A stretch of DNA of 64,000 nt from Alphaproteobacteria bacterium (GCA_024640405.1 JAHEFB010000019.1:1-64000); one strand, 5' to 3'. Shown: positions 36,789 through 46,948, counted from the first letter of the stretch. Notes: generated by a model from the letters alone, not told the origin. Program-made: numbers and translations.

Positions 36789-37559
36789 ATGAACCAGCGC
36801 CGCAGACGCATTTACGAAGGCAAGGCCAAGATCCTGTATGAAGGTCCTGAACCGGGCACCGTTATTGTCCATTTCAAGGACGATGCAACCGCATTCAATG
36901 CCGAGAAAAAGGCCGTCATCGAAGGCAAGGGTGTACTCAACAACCGGATTTCCGAATTCATATTTGAGCGTTTGAACGACCTGGGTCTGCCGACCCATTT
37001 TATGAAACGCCTCAACATGCGTGAGCAGCTTGTCCGCGAAGTTGAGATCATTCCGCTGGAAGTAATTGTGCGCAATATTGCAGCCGGTTCGATGGCAAAG
37101 CGGCTTGGAATTGAAGAAGGCACTGCTTTGCCGCGATCCATCATTGAATTCTGTTACAAGAACGATGAACTGGGCGATCCGTTGATAGCAGAAGAACATA
37201 TCACTGCGTTCGGCTGGGCCAGCCCGCAGGAGATCGATGACATCATGGCCATGACAATACGCATCAATGACTTCATGTCCGGCATGTTTGCCGCCATCGG
37301 CATCAAGCTGGTCGATTTCAAGATCGAATTTGGCCGCCAGTACGAAGGTGATTTGGTCCGCACCGTGCTGGCCGATGAGATCAGCCCGGATTCCTGCCGG
37401 TTGTGGGATGTGAAGACAAATGAAAAACTCGACAAGGATCGGTTCAGACGTGACTTGGGCGGCCTGGTGGAAGCCTATCAGGAAGTTGCCCGCCGGCTCG
37501 GTATCCTGAACGAAAACGATCCCGCAAAGCCGGCCAAGCCGACACTGGTCAAGTCCTGA
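36789..37559 (+). CDS. purC: Phosphoribosylaminoimidazole-succinocarboxamide synthase
   Basis: The 256-residue ATP-dependent enzyme joins CAIR and aspartate to form SAICAR. Typical landmarks are [20 protein letters not shown] at the start, [15 protein letters not shown], and [11 protein letters not shown] followed by [15 protein letters not shown]. The length fits the short bacterial form. It opens a purine cluster: purS follows after 47 bases and purQ after a further open reading frame. Confidence 0.96.
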   Translation: MNQRRRRIYEGKAKILYEGPEPGTVIVHFKDDATAFNAEKKAVIEGKGVLNNRISEFIFERLNDLGLPTHFMKRLNMREQLVREVEIIPLEVIVRNIAAGSMAKRLGIEEGTALPRSIIEFCYKNDELGDPLIAEEHITAFGWASPQEIDDIMAMTIRINDFMSGMFAAIGIKLVDFKIEFGRQYEGDLVRTVLADEISPDSCRLWDVKTNEKLDKDRFRRDLGGLVEAYQEVARRLGILNENDPAKPAKPTLVKS

Positions 37560-37606
37560 CCTGCACGTCCGGACCCAACCTGATTGATCTGAAAGACGAA
37601 TGCCGC

Positions 37607-37846
37607 ATGAAAGCCAAGGTTATCATTACACTCAAGAACGGCGTGCTTGACCCGCAGGGCAAGGCCATCGAAGGCGCACTCGCCGGATTGGGCTTTACCG
37701 GCGTCGATAATGTGCGTCAGGGAAAGTTCATCGAGTTGGATGTTGACGCCGCAAGTGCCGACGATGCTCGAACCCGGGTTGAAGACATGTGTGAAAAACT
37801 GTTGTCCAACACAGTGATTGAAAATTATCGGGTGGAGGTCGAGTGA
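37607..37846 (+). CDS. purS: Phosphoribosylformylglycinamidine synthase subunit PurS
   Basis: The 79-residue subunit assembles with PurQ and PurL to convert FGAR to FGAM. It begins MKAKVIITLKNGVLDPQGKA and ends [13 protein letters not shown], typical of PurS. Its stop overlaps the GTG start of the following open reading frame by four bases, so translation is coupled. Confidence 0.95.
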   Translation: MKAKVIITLKNGVLDPQGKAIEGALAGLGFTGVDNVRQGKFIELDVDAASADDARTRVEDMCEKLLSNTVIENYRVEVE

Positions 37847-38391
37847 ACTCGAAATTGACATTCATGTCGGTGTTTGCCGCCGCCATGCTCACCTGGCTGC
37901 CGGGTCATGCTGTTGATACCCGCAAGCTCGAATTGACGATGAATATTGGCGGCAAGCCGTACGATGTGGTCGCCGAACCTTATTCAAGTTGGCAATTGGC
38001 GTCCGAAGGCCAGATTTCACTGGATCAGAAGTTCAACATCCAGCCCGACGGAGAAAGCGGCCTGATACAGGTCAAGATTGCAAGCGGGGCAACCGGGAAA
38101 AAAATGCCGAACCCGTGCGGCCTGCTGCGCGGACTGTCCCAGTCACTGAAGAAAAGGGGACTGCGCCTGTCACCGGGCCGCAAACCGCAAATCAACATGG
38201 TCCCGATCTGTTCCATGGTGGCAGAAAGTTCGCTCAAAACCCTGTTTTACTATTCTGCCAATTTTGTCACCCAGGGTCTACTGATTGCCGGCGTGGCGCG
38301 CAGTTCCCGTGACCTTACCGACGATCAGATCAATGAATTTTCCCGATACCTCGCCTCCATTCAGGTGAAGCCCAAGGAAGTCACGCAATGA
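37843..38391 (+). CDS. Unrecognised secreted protein inside the purS-purQ operon
   Basis: The 182-residue protein starts with GTG overlapping the purS stop and ends with TGA overlapping the purQ ATG, so it is coupled on both sides. It has a signal peptide (residues 1-23, ending PGHAVD), then a domain beginning [20 protein letters not shown] with two cysteines (NPCGLL and VPICSM). I do not recognise the family; a distant link to secreted invasion-associated-locus-B-like proteins was considered but is weak. Export contrasts with the cytoplasmic role of its neighbours. Confidence 0.7.
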   Translation: MNSKLTFMSVFAAAMLTWLPGHAVDTRKLELTMNIGGKPYDVVAEPYSSWQLASEGQISLDQKFNIQPDGESGLIQVKIASGATGKKMPNPCGLLRGLSQSLKKRGLRLSPGRKPQINMVPICSMVAESSLKTLFYYSANFVTQGLLIAGVARSSRDLTDDQINEFSRYLASIQVKPKEVTQ

Positions 38392-39053
38392 AAGCCGCCG
38401 TCATTGTCTTTCCCGGCATCAATCGTGAGAACGACATGGTGCGCGCCCTTGAAAGCGGGGCCGGCGCCAGCGTCACCACGGTCTGGCATACCGAAACCAG
38501 CCTGCCGGCCGGGGTTGACCTGGTGGCAATACCCGGTGGCTTTTCCTATGGCGATTATCTGCGCTGCGGTGCCATTGCCGGGCGGTCGCCGGTCATGACC
38601 GCAATTGTCGATCATGCCAGCCGCGGCGGAATGGTCCTTGGCGTATGCAATGGCTTCCAGATACTGACCGAGGCGGGACTGCTGCCCGGCGCCCTGATGC
38701 GAAATGCCGGGCTCAAGTTTGTTTGCAGGCAGGTTCGACTTAGCGTTGAAAACCACACAACCTTTTTCTCACGCTCACTTAAAAAGGGGGACGTGGTCTC
38801 CTGTCCGGTTGCCCATCATGACGGAAACTATTTCGCTGACGCCGACACGCTGAGGCAACTGGAAGGTGAAGGTCAGGTTGTTTTCCGCTACGCAGAAGGC
38901 ACCAATCCCAACGGAGCGATCAATGATATTGCAGGCATCGTAAATGCCTCCGGCAACGTCATTGGCATGATGCCGCATCCCGAGAACATGATCGAACCTC
39001 TGCACGGTAAAATTGACTGCAGACCAATGTTTGAAGGCTTGGCAGCAGCCTGA
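38388..39053 (+). CDS. purQ: Phosphoribosylformylglycinamidine synthase glutaminase subunit PurQ
   Basis: The 221-residue class I glutamine amidotransferase supplies ammonia to PurL. The nucleophile is Cys87 in GVCNGFQIL, and the His/Glu pair lies in MMPHPENM near residue 194. The start [17 protein letters not shown] is characteristic. It overlaps the preceding gene by four bases. purL lies about 4.9 kb downstream rather than adjacent. Confidence 0.96.
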   Translation: MKAAVIVFPGINRENDMVRALESGAGASVTTVWHTETSLPAGVDLVAIPGGFSYGDYLRCGAIAGRSPVMTAIVDHASRGGMVLGVCNGFQILTEAGLLPGALMRNAGLKFVCRQVRLSVENHTTFFSRSLKKGDVVSCPVAHHDGNYFADADTLRQLEGEGQVVFRYAEGTNPNGAINDIAGIVNASGNVIGMMPHPENMIEPLHGKIDCRPMFEGLAAA

Positions 39054-39365
39054 AAATCACCACACGGCAGACATGCAACGGCCGTCTTACCGTCTCCGTT
39101 ACCTGCACGGCTGACTCATAACTTTGCGAGGCCTCGCACCGGCCGGGACAACATGTCAACCGTGGCGCTCATCATCATACTGGTGCTGGATATTCTCTCA
39201 ACAACAGCCCCTGCCCGGCGCGTATGGCAAAAGCCCACGCTGCCGGAATGCAGGCTCCGGCCAGTTGTATTCACTAGCCGGAGCACCGGGCCCGGCGGGC
39301 CCACAGGGAGCCTTGCTTGGAACGGGGAAACAAACTCAAGCCCGGCAAACAGGATCTGACCTGCT
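39054..39365. other. 312-base intergenic region, nothing recognised
   Basis: This stretch lies between the purQ stop and the convergent DUF1127 gene. It holds no gene I can support and no clear terminator. GC-rich inverted segments around 39272-39305 (CCGGAGCACCGGGCCCGGCG) could fold but lack a T run. Confidence 0.4.
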
Positions 39366-39608
39366 TCAGACCTTCAGTTTGGGCCAACGGTCAGCTTCCC
39401 GATCGGCCTTCTCACGGTCCATGCCGATATCAGCCAGTTGATGATCAGACAAACCCCGCAATTGCCTGCGAGATCGATTGAAATCAACACAACGGCAATA
39501 CCAGCGCCATGCAAGCACCCAGACAGGAAGTGTTTTCACAGGTGCGGGACAAGTTTGATCGAAGTGCTGTCCTCTCATTGAATTCAATATTGTATCTATT
39601 GCACCCAT
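39366..39608 (-). CDS. Small DUF1127 protein divergent from a MocR regulator
   Basis: The 80-residue protein begins MGAIDTILNSMRGQ, with AAGGAG seven bases before the ATG. Its C-terminal half contains RRQLRGLSDHQLADIGMDRE, the DUF1127 signature. It is transcribed away from the MocR regulator, with about 100 bases between the starts holding an inverted repeat. It is therefore a candidate target of that regulator. Function is unknown. Confidence 0.82.
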   Translation of the reverse strand: MGAIDTILNSMRGQHFDQTCPAPVKTLPVWVLAWRWYCRCVDFNRSRRQLRGLSDHQLADIGMDREKADREADRWPKLKV

Positions 39609-39661
39609 TGCTTTTCTCCTTTCGGGCAACAACGCCGAATATTTTTGGCCTGAATGACCGG

Positions 39662-39708
39662 GACAATAGATGCATTGCAATTATTTTGTTTTCAATGTAT
39701 TTATTGTC
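39662..39708. promoter_or_regulatory. Inverted repeat, likely MocR operator
   Basis: GACAATAGATGCATTG (from 39662) and CAATGTATTTATTGTC (from 39693) are inverted copies matching at 14 of 16 positions with a 15-base spacer. They end four bases before the MocR start and lie in the divergent promoter with the DUF1127 gene. The binding protein is inferred to be the MocR product. Confidence 0.55.
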
Positions 39709-39711
39709 ACC

Positions 39712-41142
39712 ATGACAACTTGGTTTCCCGAAATTCAGCGCTCCGGCGCCCCGATCTATGTTGAGATCGCCGATGCGATGGCTCAGGATATTGACAACGG
39801 CAAACTCAGGCCGGGTGAAAAATTGCCCCCGCAACGCAATTTGGCATTCGATATTGGGGTAACAATAGGCACAATTGGACGTGCCTATGCGCTGGCCCGC
39901 CAACGCGGTCTGGTTACCGGAGAGGTGGGCCGCGGCACCTACATCCGCTCAAGCAAGCCTCCTCTGCTGGAAGCAGCGGCCACAGCCTCCGGTTTCCCCC
40001 ACGAAGCACTGGATACGAAACCGGATGACGGTCATTCTGCGCCGGGCAAGCACAGGCTGAATTCCACCAGTGCACCGGAAGTCGGGCAGTCCAGCATCAT
40101 CACCCGCCACGTCGCGGCAATCATGGCAGACTACCCCGCCAAGACCACTGACTATATCCGGTCGCTGAAACCCGAGTGGCAACAGGCCGGCCAGGCGTGG
40201 CTGTCGACCGGCGGTTGGCAGGCCGATGTGGCCTCCATCGTGCCGACGCTGGGTGTCCATGCCGGTATGATGGCCGCCATTGCAACCCTGACCGCACCGG
40301 GTGACAGAGTTGCATTTGAGGCGGTCACCTATGCTTCCCTTGCCCGCGCGACCAATCTCGTCGGACGCCAGCCCATTTCAGTAGCAATGACTGAAAACGG
40401 CATTGATGTTGACGCATTTGACCATGTCTGCGCGAACCAGCACCCAAAGGCGGTCGTCGTAATTCCCACCATCCAGAATCCGACAACAGCCATCTTGCCT
40501 GCCGACGCCCGGGAACGCCTGGCCCAGATTGCCCGCAAACATGGTGTGTGCATTATCGAGGACAATATTTATGGCGCCTGTGCCGACCAGGCCCCTGCCC
40601 CGATAGCCGCCCTGGCCCCGGACATCACTTTCCATCTTGGCGGTTTGTCCAAGTCGGTCGCGGCAGGACTTCGATCGGGTTGGGTTTCCTGTCCGCCGGC
40701 CTATGTACGATCGCTGCCGGTAGCTCACAAAATGCTCACTGGCGGCATGCCGTTCATACTGGCGGAAACAGCGGCGCGCATTGTCCGTTCCGGAGAAGCC
40801 AACACCATTGCGCGCGCTGTATTGCGCGAGATCGGCTCGCGCGTGGAGATCGTTCATGATGTCTTGTCCGGTCACGACTATCGATCACACGACAACAGCG
40901 CGTTTGTCTGGCTGAAATTGCCCGAACCCTGGAGGGCCAGCCTGTTTGTGTCGGCAGCGCGCGATATCGGTCTGTTGGTCGACGGGGATGATGAGTTTCA
41001 GTTTTCTCGGGATCAGACCAGCCTGCATCGCGTGCGAATAGCGTTTTCAACACTGCCGTCGCATGCTGTTTTTCGTGACGCACTGATACGCCTTAGAAGG
41101 TTACTCGACGCCGGGCCTTCAGGATATGACAGCTACGCCTGA
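39712..41142 (+). CDS. MocR-type GntR/aminotransferase transcriptional regulator
   Basis: The 476-residue protein has an N-terminal GntR winged helix (residues 10-80, YVEIADAMAQDIDNGKLRPG, LPPQRNLAFDIGVT) joined to a class I aminotransferase-like domain (about 130-476). The cofactor region shows VVIPTIQNPTT, IIEDNIYG and the PLP lysine in LGGLSKSVAAGLRSGW. MocR proteins sense PLP, amino acids or GABA and regulate divergent genes. The likely start is the ATG at 39712; an in-frame ATG at 39670 lies inside the inverted repeat. The effector is unknown. Confidence 0.86.
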   Translation: MTTWFPEIQRSGAPIYVEIADAMAQDIDNGKLRPGEKLPPQRNLAFDIGVTIGTIGRAYALARQRGLVTGEVGRGTYIRSSKPPLLEAAATASGFPHEALDTKPDDGHSAPGKHRLNSTSAPEVGQSSIITRHVAAIMADYPAKTTDYIRSLKPEWQQAGQAWLSTGGWQADVASIVPTLGVHAGMMAAIATLTAPGDRVAFEAVTYASLARATNLVGRQPISVAMTENGIDVDAFDHVCANQHPKAVVVIPTIQNPTTAILPADARERLAQIARKHGVCIIEDNIYGACADQAPAPIAALAPDITFHLGGLSKSVAAGLRSGWVSCPPAYVRSLPVAHKMLTGGMPFILAETAARIVRSGEANTIARAVLREIGSRVEIVHDVLSGHDYRSHDNSAFVWLKLPEPWRASLFVSAARDIGLLVDGDDEFQFSRDQTSLHRVRIAFSTLPSHAVFRDALIRLRRLLDAGPSGYDSYA

Positions 41143-41412
41143 CAGCTGGCGGCCGCATTCTTTATTCAAAATCACCCTTATTCAGTTTAAGTCAATTTTT
41201 CAATAACTTATACTCGTATTCTAAAGACGAAAATTTGAACTTAATGGTTCAGTTGACTTTAGTTACATCGAGCGGTTTCTGTCCGATTGCCGCGCGGCGC
41301 TGCTAGTATGAAGCGTTAACCAATGGACCGGCGACCCGCTTTGGCGAAAGCGACCTCAAACCCTCAACTCCGGTTCAATGGCCCTTTTTACGCCTGAAGG
41401 AGACACAGGTAG

Positions 41413-42951
41413 ATGAGTAAGTCGCGTATACCCCTTTTGCCATTTCAGAAGTTTGCATCCAACCAGTCAGGTGCAGCAGCCATGGTCCTTGCCGTCGCTT
41501 CACTGCCGCTGGTGATGGCAGCCGGCGCGGCGGTCGACTATAGCAATGCGATGTCGGTCCAGGCACGCCTGCAGGCCGCCACCGATGCTGCAGCACTTGC
41601 CGCAGGCCGCCTGTCGAACCGTCCGGTTGCCGAACTCGAGGTTATTGCCGATACCTATTTCAAGTCCAACTACGACGCCCCGTCGGGCACCGATCAACCC
41701 ACCATGGCATTGAGCCTGAGTGCCAATGGGCAATTGCGTGTCGATGGCGAGGTCAAGGTGCAGAACTACCTGCTCTCGGTAGCCGGGTATGAAAAAACCA
41801 CCGTGACCGCCACATCACAGGTCACCAAGGAAGGCACCGGCCTCGAAGTGGTGCTGGTTTTCGACAATACCGGATCGATGGGCAATCAGAGCCGATTGTC
41901 GACGCTCAAGGTGGCTGCCCGCGACTTCGTCAATATCCTGTTCGGGCCACGTGAAACCGCCGATACCCTGAAAATAGCGGTCGTACCGTTTTCCCAGTTC
42001 GTGAACGTGGGGGCGGACAAGGCCACCGAAGACTGGATCGACAAGGCCGGGCTTAATCCTTATTCGAAGGTCAATTTCTCCTCCGGCAGCTGGCACAATT
42101 GGCAAGCCTGGGACCAGATTTCCAATCGCTCCTGGACCGGTTGCGTAGAATCGCGTACCGGTGCGCTCTCGGTGGATGACACACCGCCCGACATTGGCAA
42201 TGGCATAACCCTGTTTCCGCCTGCCTTTGCACCAGATGAACCGGGCAACAACACCTCCAGTGCGGATTTTGCGGTGGGCAACAACACCACTTACCGGTAC
42301 AGGAACAGCTACTTGGCCGACAGTCACACTGGCAGTCTGGATACCCGCCAGCGCCACGAAGCCAAATACCAGGCCGCAACTGTGTCCACCACCTCACGCG
42401 GACCCGACCGCGGCTGTAATGTTCAACCCATCCTGGCTTTGAGCAACGTGAAACAGCCTGTGCTCAACACCCTCGCCAACATGTCGGCTGGCGGATACAC
42501 CCACGTGGCGGAAGGTGTGGGCTGGGGACTGCGGGTATTGTCGCCCGGAGCACCATTTACCGAAGGTGTGGCGTACTCCAACGACGAAATCACCAAGGCA
42601 ATGGTACTGCTGACCGACGGTGAAAACACATTCGACACCGAGTCAAACCACAACACGTCCACCTACACTGCCTACGGATATCTGTCCCAGGCGCGGCTTG
42701 GCTCCGGCAATTACTCCACAGCCATCGCGGCCCAGAACACGCTGCTCCAGCAGGCCTGCAACAATGTCAAGGCTGAGGACATTGTTGTTTATTCCTTTGC
42801 CTACAATGTGCCCAGCGCGACACAACGCAATTTGATCAAGAATTGCGCCACCAGCCCGGAAAAGTATTTCGACCCGCCGACCAATGCTGCGCTGGTGGCA
42901 AGCTTCCAGCAGATTGCCGACGAATTGCGAAAACTGCACTTGAACGAATAG
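41413..42951 (+). CDS. TadG-like pilus-assembly protein with von Willebrand A domain
   Basis: The 512-residue protein has an N-terminal prepilin-like segment (QSGAAAMVLAVASLPLVMAA, about residues 18-37) followed by YSNAMSVQARLQAATDAAAL, which is the TadE/G signature. A von Willebrand A domain starts near residue 145, with the metal-binding motif DNTGSMG (151-157) intact and a second element LLTDGENT. Tad proteins belong to Flp pilus systems, but no other tad or cpa gene is nearby, so it may act alone as an envelope protein. A hairpin terminator follows. Confidence 0.85.
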   Translation: MSKSRIPLLPFQKFASNQSGAAAMVLAVASLPLVMAAGAAVDYSNAMSVQARLQAATDAAALAAGRLSNRPVAELEVIADTYFKSNYDAPSGTDQPTMALSLSANGQLRVDGEVKVQNYLLSVAGYEKTTVTATSQVTKEGTGLEVVLVFDNTGSMGNQSRLSTLKVAARDFVNILFGPRETADTLKIAVVPFSQFVNVGADKATEDWIDKAGLNPYSKVNFSSGSWHNWQAWDQISNRSWTGCVESRTGALSVDDTPPDIGNGITLFPPAFAPDEPGNNTSSADFAVGNNTTYRYRNSYLADSHTGSLDTRQRHEAKYQAATVSTTSRGPDRGCNVQPILALSNVKQPVLNTLANMSAGGYTHVAEGVGWGLRVLSPGAPFTEGVAYSNDEITKAMVLLTDGENTFDTESNHNTSTYTAYGYLSQARLGSGNYSTAIAAQNTLLQQACNNVKAEDIVVYSFAYNVPSATQRNLIKNCATSPEKYFDPPTNAALVASFQQIADELRKLHLNE

Positions 42952-43019
42952 CCAACCCGGTTGCCGTGCGAGCTAAGCTTTGTGCTCACCTCACAAAGTC
43001 AACTCGTCGCGCAAAGGAG

Positions 43020-43063
43020 AGAGCGCGCAGGGCGGATTGCCGTCATGCGCGCTCTGTTTGTTC
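43020..43063 (+). terminator. Terminator after the TadG-like gene
   Basis: A perfect ten-base stem AGAGCGCGCA (43020-43029) / TGCGCGCTCT (43046-43055) encloses a 16-base loop and is followed by GTTTGTTC. It lies about 70 bases beyond the TadG-like stop. The T run is interrupted, so strength is moderate. Confidence 0.6.
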
Positions 43064-43100
43064 ACATTAATACACCGTCGGCTTTCGGACTGGACAAAGT

Positions 43101-43159
43101 TGCCTGGCCGGCAAACGTGAAAAATCGGTCAAATGGGTCAATAGTCAGTTCCTTCGGTA
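43101..43159 (-). mobile_element. Solo end of the MITE family described at 58325
   Basis: Fifty-nine bases match the end of the miniature element at 58425-58686: read on the minus strand it begins TACCGAAGGAACTGACTA and continues through the CCGATTTTTCACG segment and GCCGGCCAGGCA. It is preceded on that strand by TAA, which is also the stop codon of the TlpA-like gene (43160-43162). The rest of the element is missing. Confidence 0.7.
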
Positions 43160-43750
43160 TTATACCCGGGCCGCAACCAGCAGTTCGCTGATCATCGCCT
43201 GCACCTGTCTGTAATCGAAGAACCCGAACTCCTGGAACCGGATCACGCCATCCTTGTCAATGACCGCTGTTTCCGGTGTACCGCGCGTCTTGTAGCGCAA
43301 CATGGTTTCCGGCAAGTGGCTGCCTTCCTTGTGCCGGTCCAGCCCGACAGGCAGCGTTATGTCCTTTTCCTGGATATAGGCCTTCAGCCGGTCGTTGTTC
43401 TGATACCTGTGGCCTTCAAACACGGTGTGTATCTTCACTATCCGAAGACGATGTTCCTGAAAGTCTTTGTGGAACACCTGTTGCCAGTGTTTCATCAGCG
43501 GGCCGGAAAACTTGTTGCAGCCCGGGCACCAAAGCTGGAAAAAATCGATGACAACTACCTTGCCCTTGTTGCTGGCCACGCTTCCCCCATCGCCGTTCAG
43601 CCAGCCGGTCAGGTCCCATTCGGGTGCCGGGTTGCCGGCTGCGGCCATCGCACTGCGGCCGGGCACGCCGGATATGCCCGCCGCAATCGCGGCAGCACCG
43701 GCCGATTTCGCGAGAAATTCGCGCCGGGTCTGGTTCATACCACTTGTCAT
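43160..43750 (-). CDS. TlpA-like thioredoxin-fold protein with Tat-type signal
   Basis: The 196-residue protein has a twin-arginine signal ([11 protein letters not shown]) with hydrophobic core [10 protein letters not shown], then a TlpA/ResA-like domain with CxxC in [11 protein letters not shown] and late [15 protein letters not shown]. It is likely a periplasmic thiol-disulfide protein. The start at 43750 follows GGAG at eight bases; a second ATG at 43738 would also work. Its stop codon TAA coincides with the end of a transposon remnant. Specific partner unknown. Confidence 0.8.
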   Translation of the reverse strand: MTSGMNQTRREFLAKSAGAAAIAAGISGVPGRSAMAAAGNPAPEWDLTGWLNGDGGSVASNKGKVVVIDFFQLWCPGCNKFSGPLMKHWQQVFHKDFQEHRLRIVKIHTVFEGHRYQNNDRLKAYIQEKDITLPVGLDRHKEGSHLPETMLRYKTRGTPETAVIDKDGVIRFQEFGFFDYRQVQAMISELLVAARV

Positions 43751-43954
43751 TGCAGAAACTCCGGTTCTCTGGATTGTCGAACACGGTGCAACAGCCGCCT
43801 TACCTTAAACAACCAAACTCTTTGTGAGCGAAACCGGGCAAATCGGTTTGGCGCGATACACTGTCCAAAACTTGCAATTTGCCATGTATCCCGTGCCCCG
43901 CATGCGCTAAAAGACTTCTTTCTTCCGGCCCTTGCATATCGAGAACGCCCGCGC

Positions 43955-46186
43955 ATGACAGCCCATCCAGCCTTTATCAACAACGTGGAGATCACCGATG
44001 AGCTTGTGGCTCAACATGGTCTGAAGCCGGACGAGTATGAGCGGTTTGAAAAACTCATCGGCCGCACCCCGACGCTGACAGAACTGGGGATCGTGTCGGC
44101 CATGTGGAACGAACACTGTTCCTACAAGTCATCAAAAAAATGGCTCAAGACACTGCCCGTCACCGGAGACCGTGTCATACAGGGTCCTGGTGAAAATGCC
44201 GGCGTCATTGACATTGGCGATGGCCAGGTCATCGTGTTCAAGATGGAAAGCCACAATCACCCATCTTTTATTGAACCATATCAAGGGGCTGGAACCGGTG
44301 TCGGCGGTATCCTGCGGGATGTTTTCACAATGGGAGCCCGCCCCATCGCGGCTCTCAATGCACTGCGCTTTGGCGAACCGGACCATCCCAAGACCCGGCA
44401 TCTGGTATCCGGTGTGGTTGCCGGCATCGGCGGATACGGCAATTCCTTTGGCGTGCCCACGGTCGGCGGCGAAGTGAACTTTCACAGGCGCTATAATGGC
44501 AATATTCTGGTCAATGCCATGGCGGTCGGCCTGGCTGATGCAGACGGCATATTCTATTCGCAAGCCAAGGGAGTTGGCTTGCCGGTGGTTTATCTCGGTG
44601 CAAAGACCGGTCGCGACGGCATTCACGGCGCCACCATGGCGTCCGCCGAATTCGACGATTCGATTGAGGAAAAACGCCCCACCGTCCAGGTTGGAGATCC
44701 GTTCACCGAAAAGTGTCTGCTTGAAGCCTGCATGGAACTGATGGCGTCCGGCGCGGTAATCGCCATTCAGGACATGGGCGCAGCCGGTCTTACCTGTTCG
44801 GCGGTCGAAATGGGCGCCAAGGGCGGGCTTGGCGTTGAGCTCAACCTAAATGCGGTCCCGTGCCGCGAAGACGGCATGACGCCTTATGAAATGATGCTGT
44901 CGGAAAGCCAGGAGCGCATGCTCATGGTGCTGCGCCCCGAACAGGAAAAGCAGGCGGAAGCCATATTCCATAAATGGGGACTTGATTTCGCGATCGTCGG
45001 AAAGACCACGGATGATTTGCGCTTCCGGTGCCTGTGGAACGATGAAGAGGTCGCTAATCTGCCAATCCGCGACCTGGGCGACGAAGCCCCGGAATATGAC
45101 CGCCCGTGGGTTGAACCGGAAATTCCTGCCGGGCTTGCCGCAGACGACATCCCCGCCCCCAATGATCTGGCAGAAGCCGTTGTCAAGCTTGTCGGTTCTC
45201 CCGACATGGCCTCGCGCCGCTGGGTCTGGGAGCAATACGATCATCTGATCCAGTCCAACTCTGCCCAGATACCCGGCGGAGATGCAGCCGTGATTCGCGT
45301 CAATGACGAGGGCAAGGCGGTTGCAGTCTGCACCGATGTCACCCCGCGCTACGTTGAAGCTGACCCGTTCGAGGGCGGCAAGCAGGCAGTCGCCGAGGTC
45401 TGGCGGAACCTCACCGCCGTGGGCGCAGATCCCATAGCCATCACCGACAACCTGAATTTCGGCAATCCGGAAAAACCGGAAATCATGGGAACATTGGTCA
45501 AGGCGGTACAGGGTATCGGCGAAGCCTGCCGCGTGCTCAGTTTTCCGGTCGTGTCCGGCAATGTGTCGCTGTATAACGAGACCCACGGGCAAGGCATATT
45601 GCCGACACCGGCGATTGGCGGCGTCGGCCTGTTGCCCGATGTGTCGCAAATGGCGACACTCGCGTTCAAGCAGGAAGGTGATGCGATCATACTGATCGGT
45701 GGTCATGGCAGCCATCTTGGCCAGTCGATGTATCTGCGCGAGATCCTGAGCCGCGAGGAAGGCACGCCGCCGCCGGTCGATCTGCAACTTGAAAAGACCA
45801 ACGGTGACTTTGTGCGCATGGTGATCAGGAAGGCCCGGGCCACCGCTGTACATGACATTTCCGATGGTGGCCTGATTGCTGCGCTGGCCGACATGGCGCT
45901 GGCTTCCGGGATCGGTTGCAAGATCGAACTTCCCCGCGGCGCTGAACCCCACGCAGCGCTGTTCGGCGAAGACCAGGCCCGCTATGTACTGACCTGCAAA
46001 CCGATGGACGCCCATGGACTGCTGGGAGCAGCAGAAGACGCCGGCATTTCCGCATCGCGGATCGGCACCGTGACGGGATCAGGGTTGATTGTCATGGGAC
46101 ACGCCTCCATATCTCTCAACAAGTTGCGCACGGCGCATGAAGGCTGGTTCCCTGCCTACATGAGCACCGCCGCAGAAGTTGCCTGA
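43955..46186 (+). CDS. purL: Phosphoribosylformylglycinamidine synthase catalytic subunit PurL
   Basis: The 743-residue small-type PurL works with PurS and PurQ to turn FGAR into FGAM. It shows [16 protein letters not shown] near residue 50, the [14 protein letters not shown] loop, [16 protein letters not shown] and [17 protein letters not shown]. The start ATG at 43955 ([17 protein letters not shown]) matches family N-termini; the frame is open far upstream, antisense to the TlpA-like gene, but that part is not coding. bolA and grxD follow. Confidence 0.96.
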   Translation: MTAHPAFINNVEITDELVAQHGLKPDEYERFEKLIGRTPTLTELGIVSAMWNEHCSYKSSKKWLKTLPVTGDRVIQGPGENAGVIDIGDGQVIVFKMESHNHPSFIEPYQGAGTGVGGILRDVFTMGARPIAALNALRFGEPDHPKTRHLVSGVVAGIGGYGNSFGVPTVGGEVNFHRRYNGNILVNAMAVGLADADGIFYSQAKGVGLPVVYLGAKTGRDGIHGATMASAEFDDSIEEKRPTVQVGDPFTEKCLLEACMELMASGAVIAIQDMGAAGLTCSAVEMGAKGGLGVELNLNAVPCREDGMTPYEMMLSESQERMLMVLRPEQEKQAEAIFHKWGLDFAIVGKTTDDLRFRCLWNDEEVANLPIRDLGDEAPEYDRPWVEPEIPAGLAADDIPAPNDLAEAVVKLVGSPDMASRRWVWEQYDHLIQSNSAQIPGGDAAVIRVNDEGKAVAVCTDVTPRYVEADPFEGGKQAVAEVWRNLTAVGADPIAITDNLNFGNPEKPEIMGTLVKAVQGIGEACRVLSFPVVSGNVSLYNETHGQGILPTPAIGGVGLLPDVSQMATLAFKQEGDAIILIGGHGSHLGQSMYLREILSREEGTPPPVDLQLEKTNGDFVRMVIRKARATAVHDISDGGLIAALADMALASGIGCKIELPRGAEPHAALFGEDQARYVLTCKPMDAHGLLGAAEDAGISASRIGTVTGSGLIVMGHASISLNKLRTAHEGWFPAYMSTAAEVA

Positions 46187-46199
46187 AGGATTACTGTAA

Positions 46200-46433
46200 A
46201 TGCCGATGCCAGCAGAAGAAATTACCGCCATGATCAAGGACGCCATTCCTGATGCTCAAATCGAATTGACGGACCTTGCCGGTGACAATGACCACTGGTC
46301 GGCAACAATTGTTTCGGAAAGTTTCCGCGGAAAACCCAAAGTGCGCCAGCACCAGATGGTGTATGCCGCGCTGAAAGGAAAAATGGGTGGTGAACTGCAC
46401 GCACTTGCACTGACCACCAGCGCACCGGATTGA
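46200..46433 (+). CDS. bolA: BolA-family protein
   Basis: The 77-residue protein has the BolA pattern: MIKDAIPDAQIELTDLAGDN, then SFRGKPKVRQHQMVYAAL with the conserved histidine. BolA proteins pair with monothiol glutaredoxins to handle [2Fe-2S] clusters, and the monothiol glutaredoxin gene lies about 100 bases downstream. Translation starts 13 bases after the purL stop. Confidence 0.92.
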   Translation: MPMPAEEITAMIKDAIPDAQIELTDLAGDNDHWSATIVSESFRGKPKVRQHQMVYAALKGKMGGELHALALTTSAPD

Positions 46434-46534
46434 GGCCCATCAGGTTTTGATGGAACCAGACACCCGGGCAGTGTAAGACTGAGTTCACAAATTTTGATCC
46501 CAGCCGGGCGTTGGGAGGACACGGAGAGCTAAAA

Positions 46535-46882
46535 ATGACGAACCCAATCAACGAATGGATCGGCAACGCCGTCAAATCAAACGATGTAGTGCTGTTCATG
46601 AAAGGCACGCCGGATCAGCCGCAATGTGGTTTTTCCGGCCGCGTGGTGCAGATGCTGGATTATATGGGTGTTGCCTATGCCGGCGTGAATGTCTTGCAGT
46701 CTGATGACCTGCGCAATGGCATCAAGGAATTTTCTGACTGGCCAACCATTCCGCAGCTTTATGTAAAGGGAGAGTTTGTCGGCGGCTGCGATATCATCAC
46801 CGAAATGTTCCAGAACGGCGAATTGAAAGACACTTTCGCAAATGGCGGCATTGAAGTTAAGGAGGCCAATGCAACTGCCTGA
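46535..46882 (+). CDS. grxD: Monothiol glutaredoxin Grx4/GrxD
   Basis: The 115-residue protein carries the monothiol active site CGFS at residues 31-34 (QPQCGFSGR), the cis-proline region [16 protein letters not shown] and [13 protein letters not shown]. It binds a [2Fe-2S] cluster with glutathione and transfers it, probably with BolA encoded upstream. The ATG at 46535 follows ACGGAGAGC. A strong terminator follows at 46919. Confidence 0.95.
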   Translation: MTNPINEWIGNAVKSNDVVLFMKGTPDQPQCGFSGRVVQMLDYMGVAYAGVNVLQSDDLRNGIKEFSDWPTIPQLYVKGEFVGGCDIITEMFQNGELKDTFANGGIEVKEANATA

Positions 46883-46918
46883 TCTGCCTGCAGTATCTGG
46901 TTTGATGTATTCCAGGGA

Positions 46919-46948
46919 GCTCCCGTGCCATGCGACGGGAGCCTTTTT
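46919..46948 (+). terminator. Rho-independent terminator after grxD
   Basis: An eight-base stem GCTCCCGT (46919-46926) / ACGGGAGC (46935-46942) with an eight-base loop is followed by CTTTTT. It closes the purL-bolA-grxD transcript. Confidence 0.85.

Noticed and set aside
43316-43954. Upstream extension of the purL reading frame to 43316
   Set aside because: It is antisense to the TlpA-like gene and shows no PurL homology; the ATG at 43955 gives the normal length.
44846-46015. 389-codon minus-strand frame within purL
   Set aside because: Shadow of purL, which is complete and conserved.
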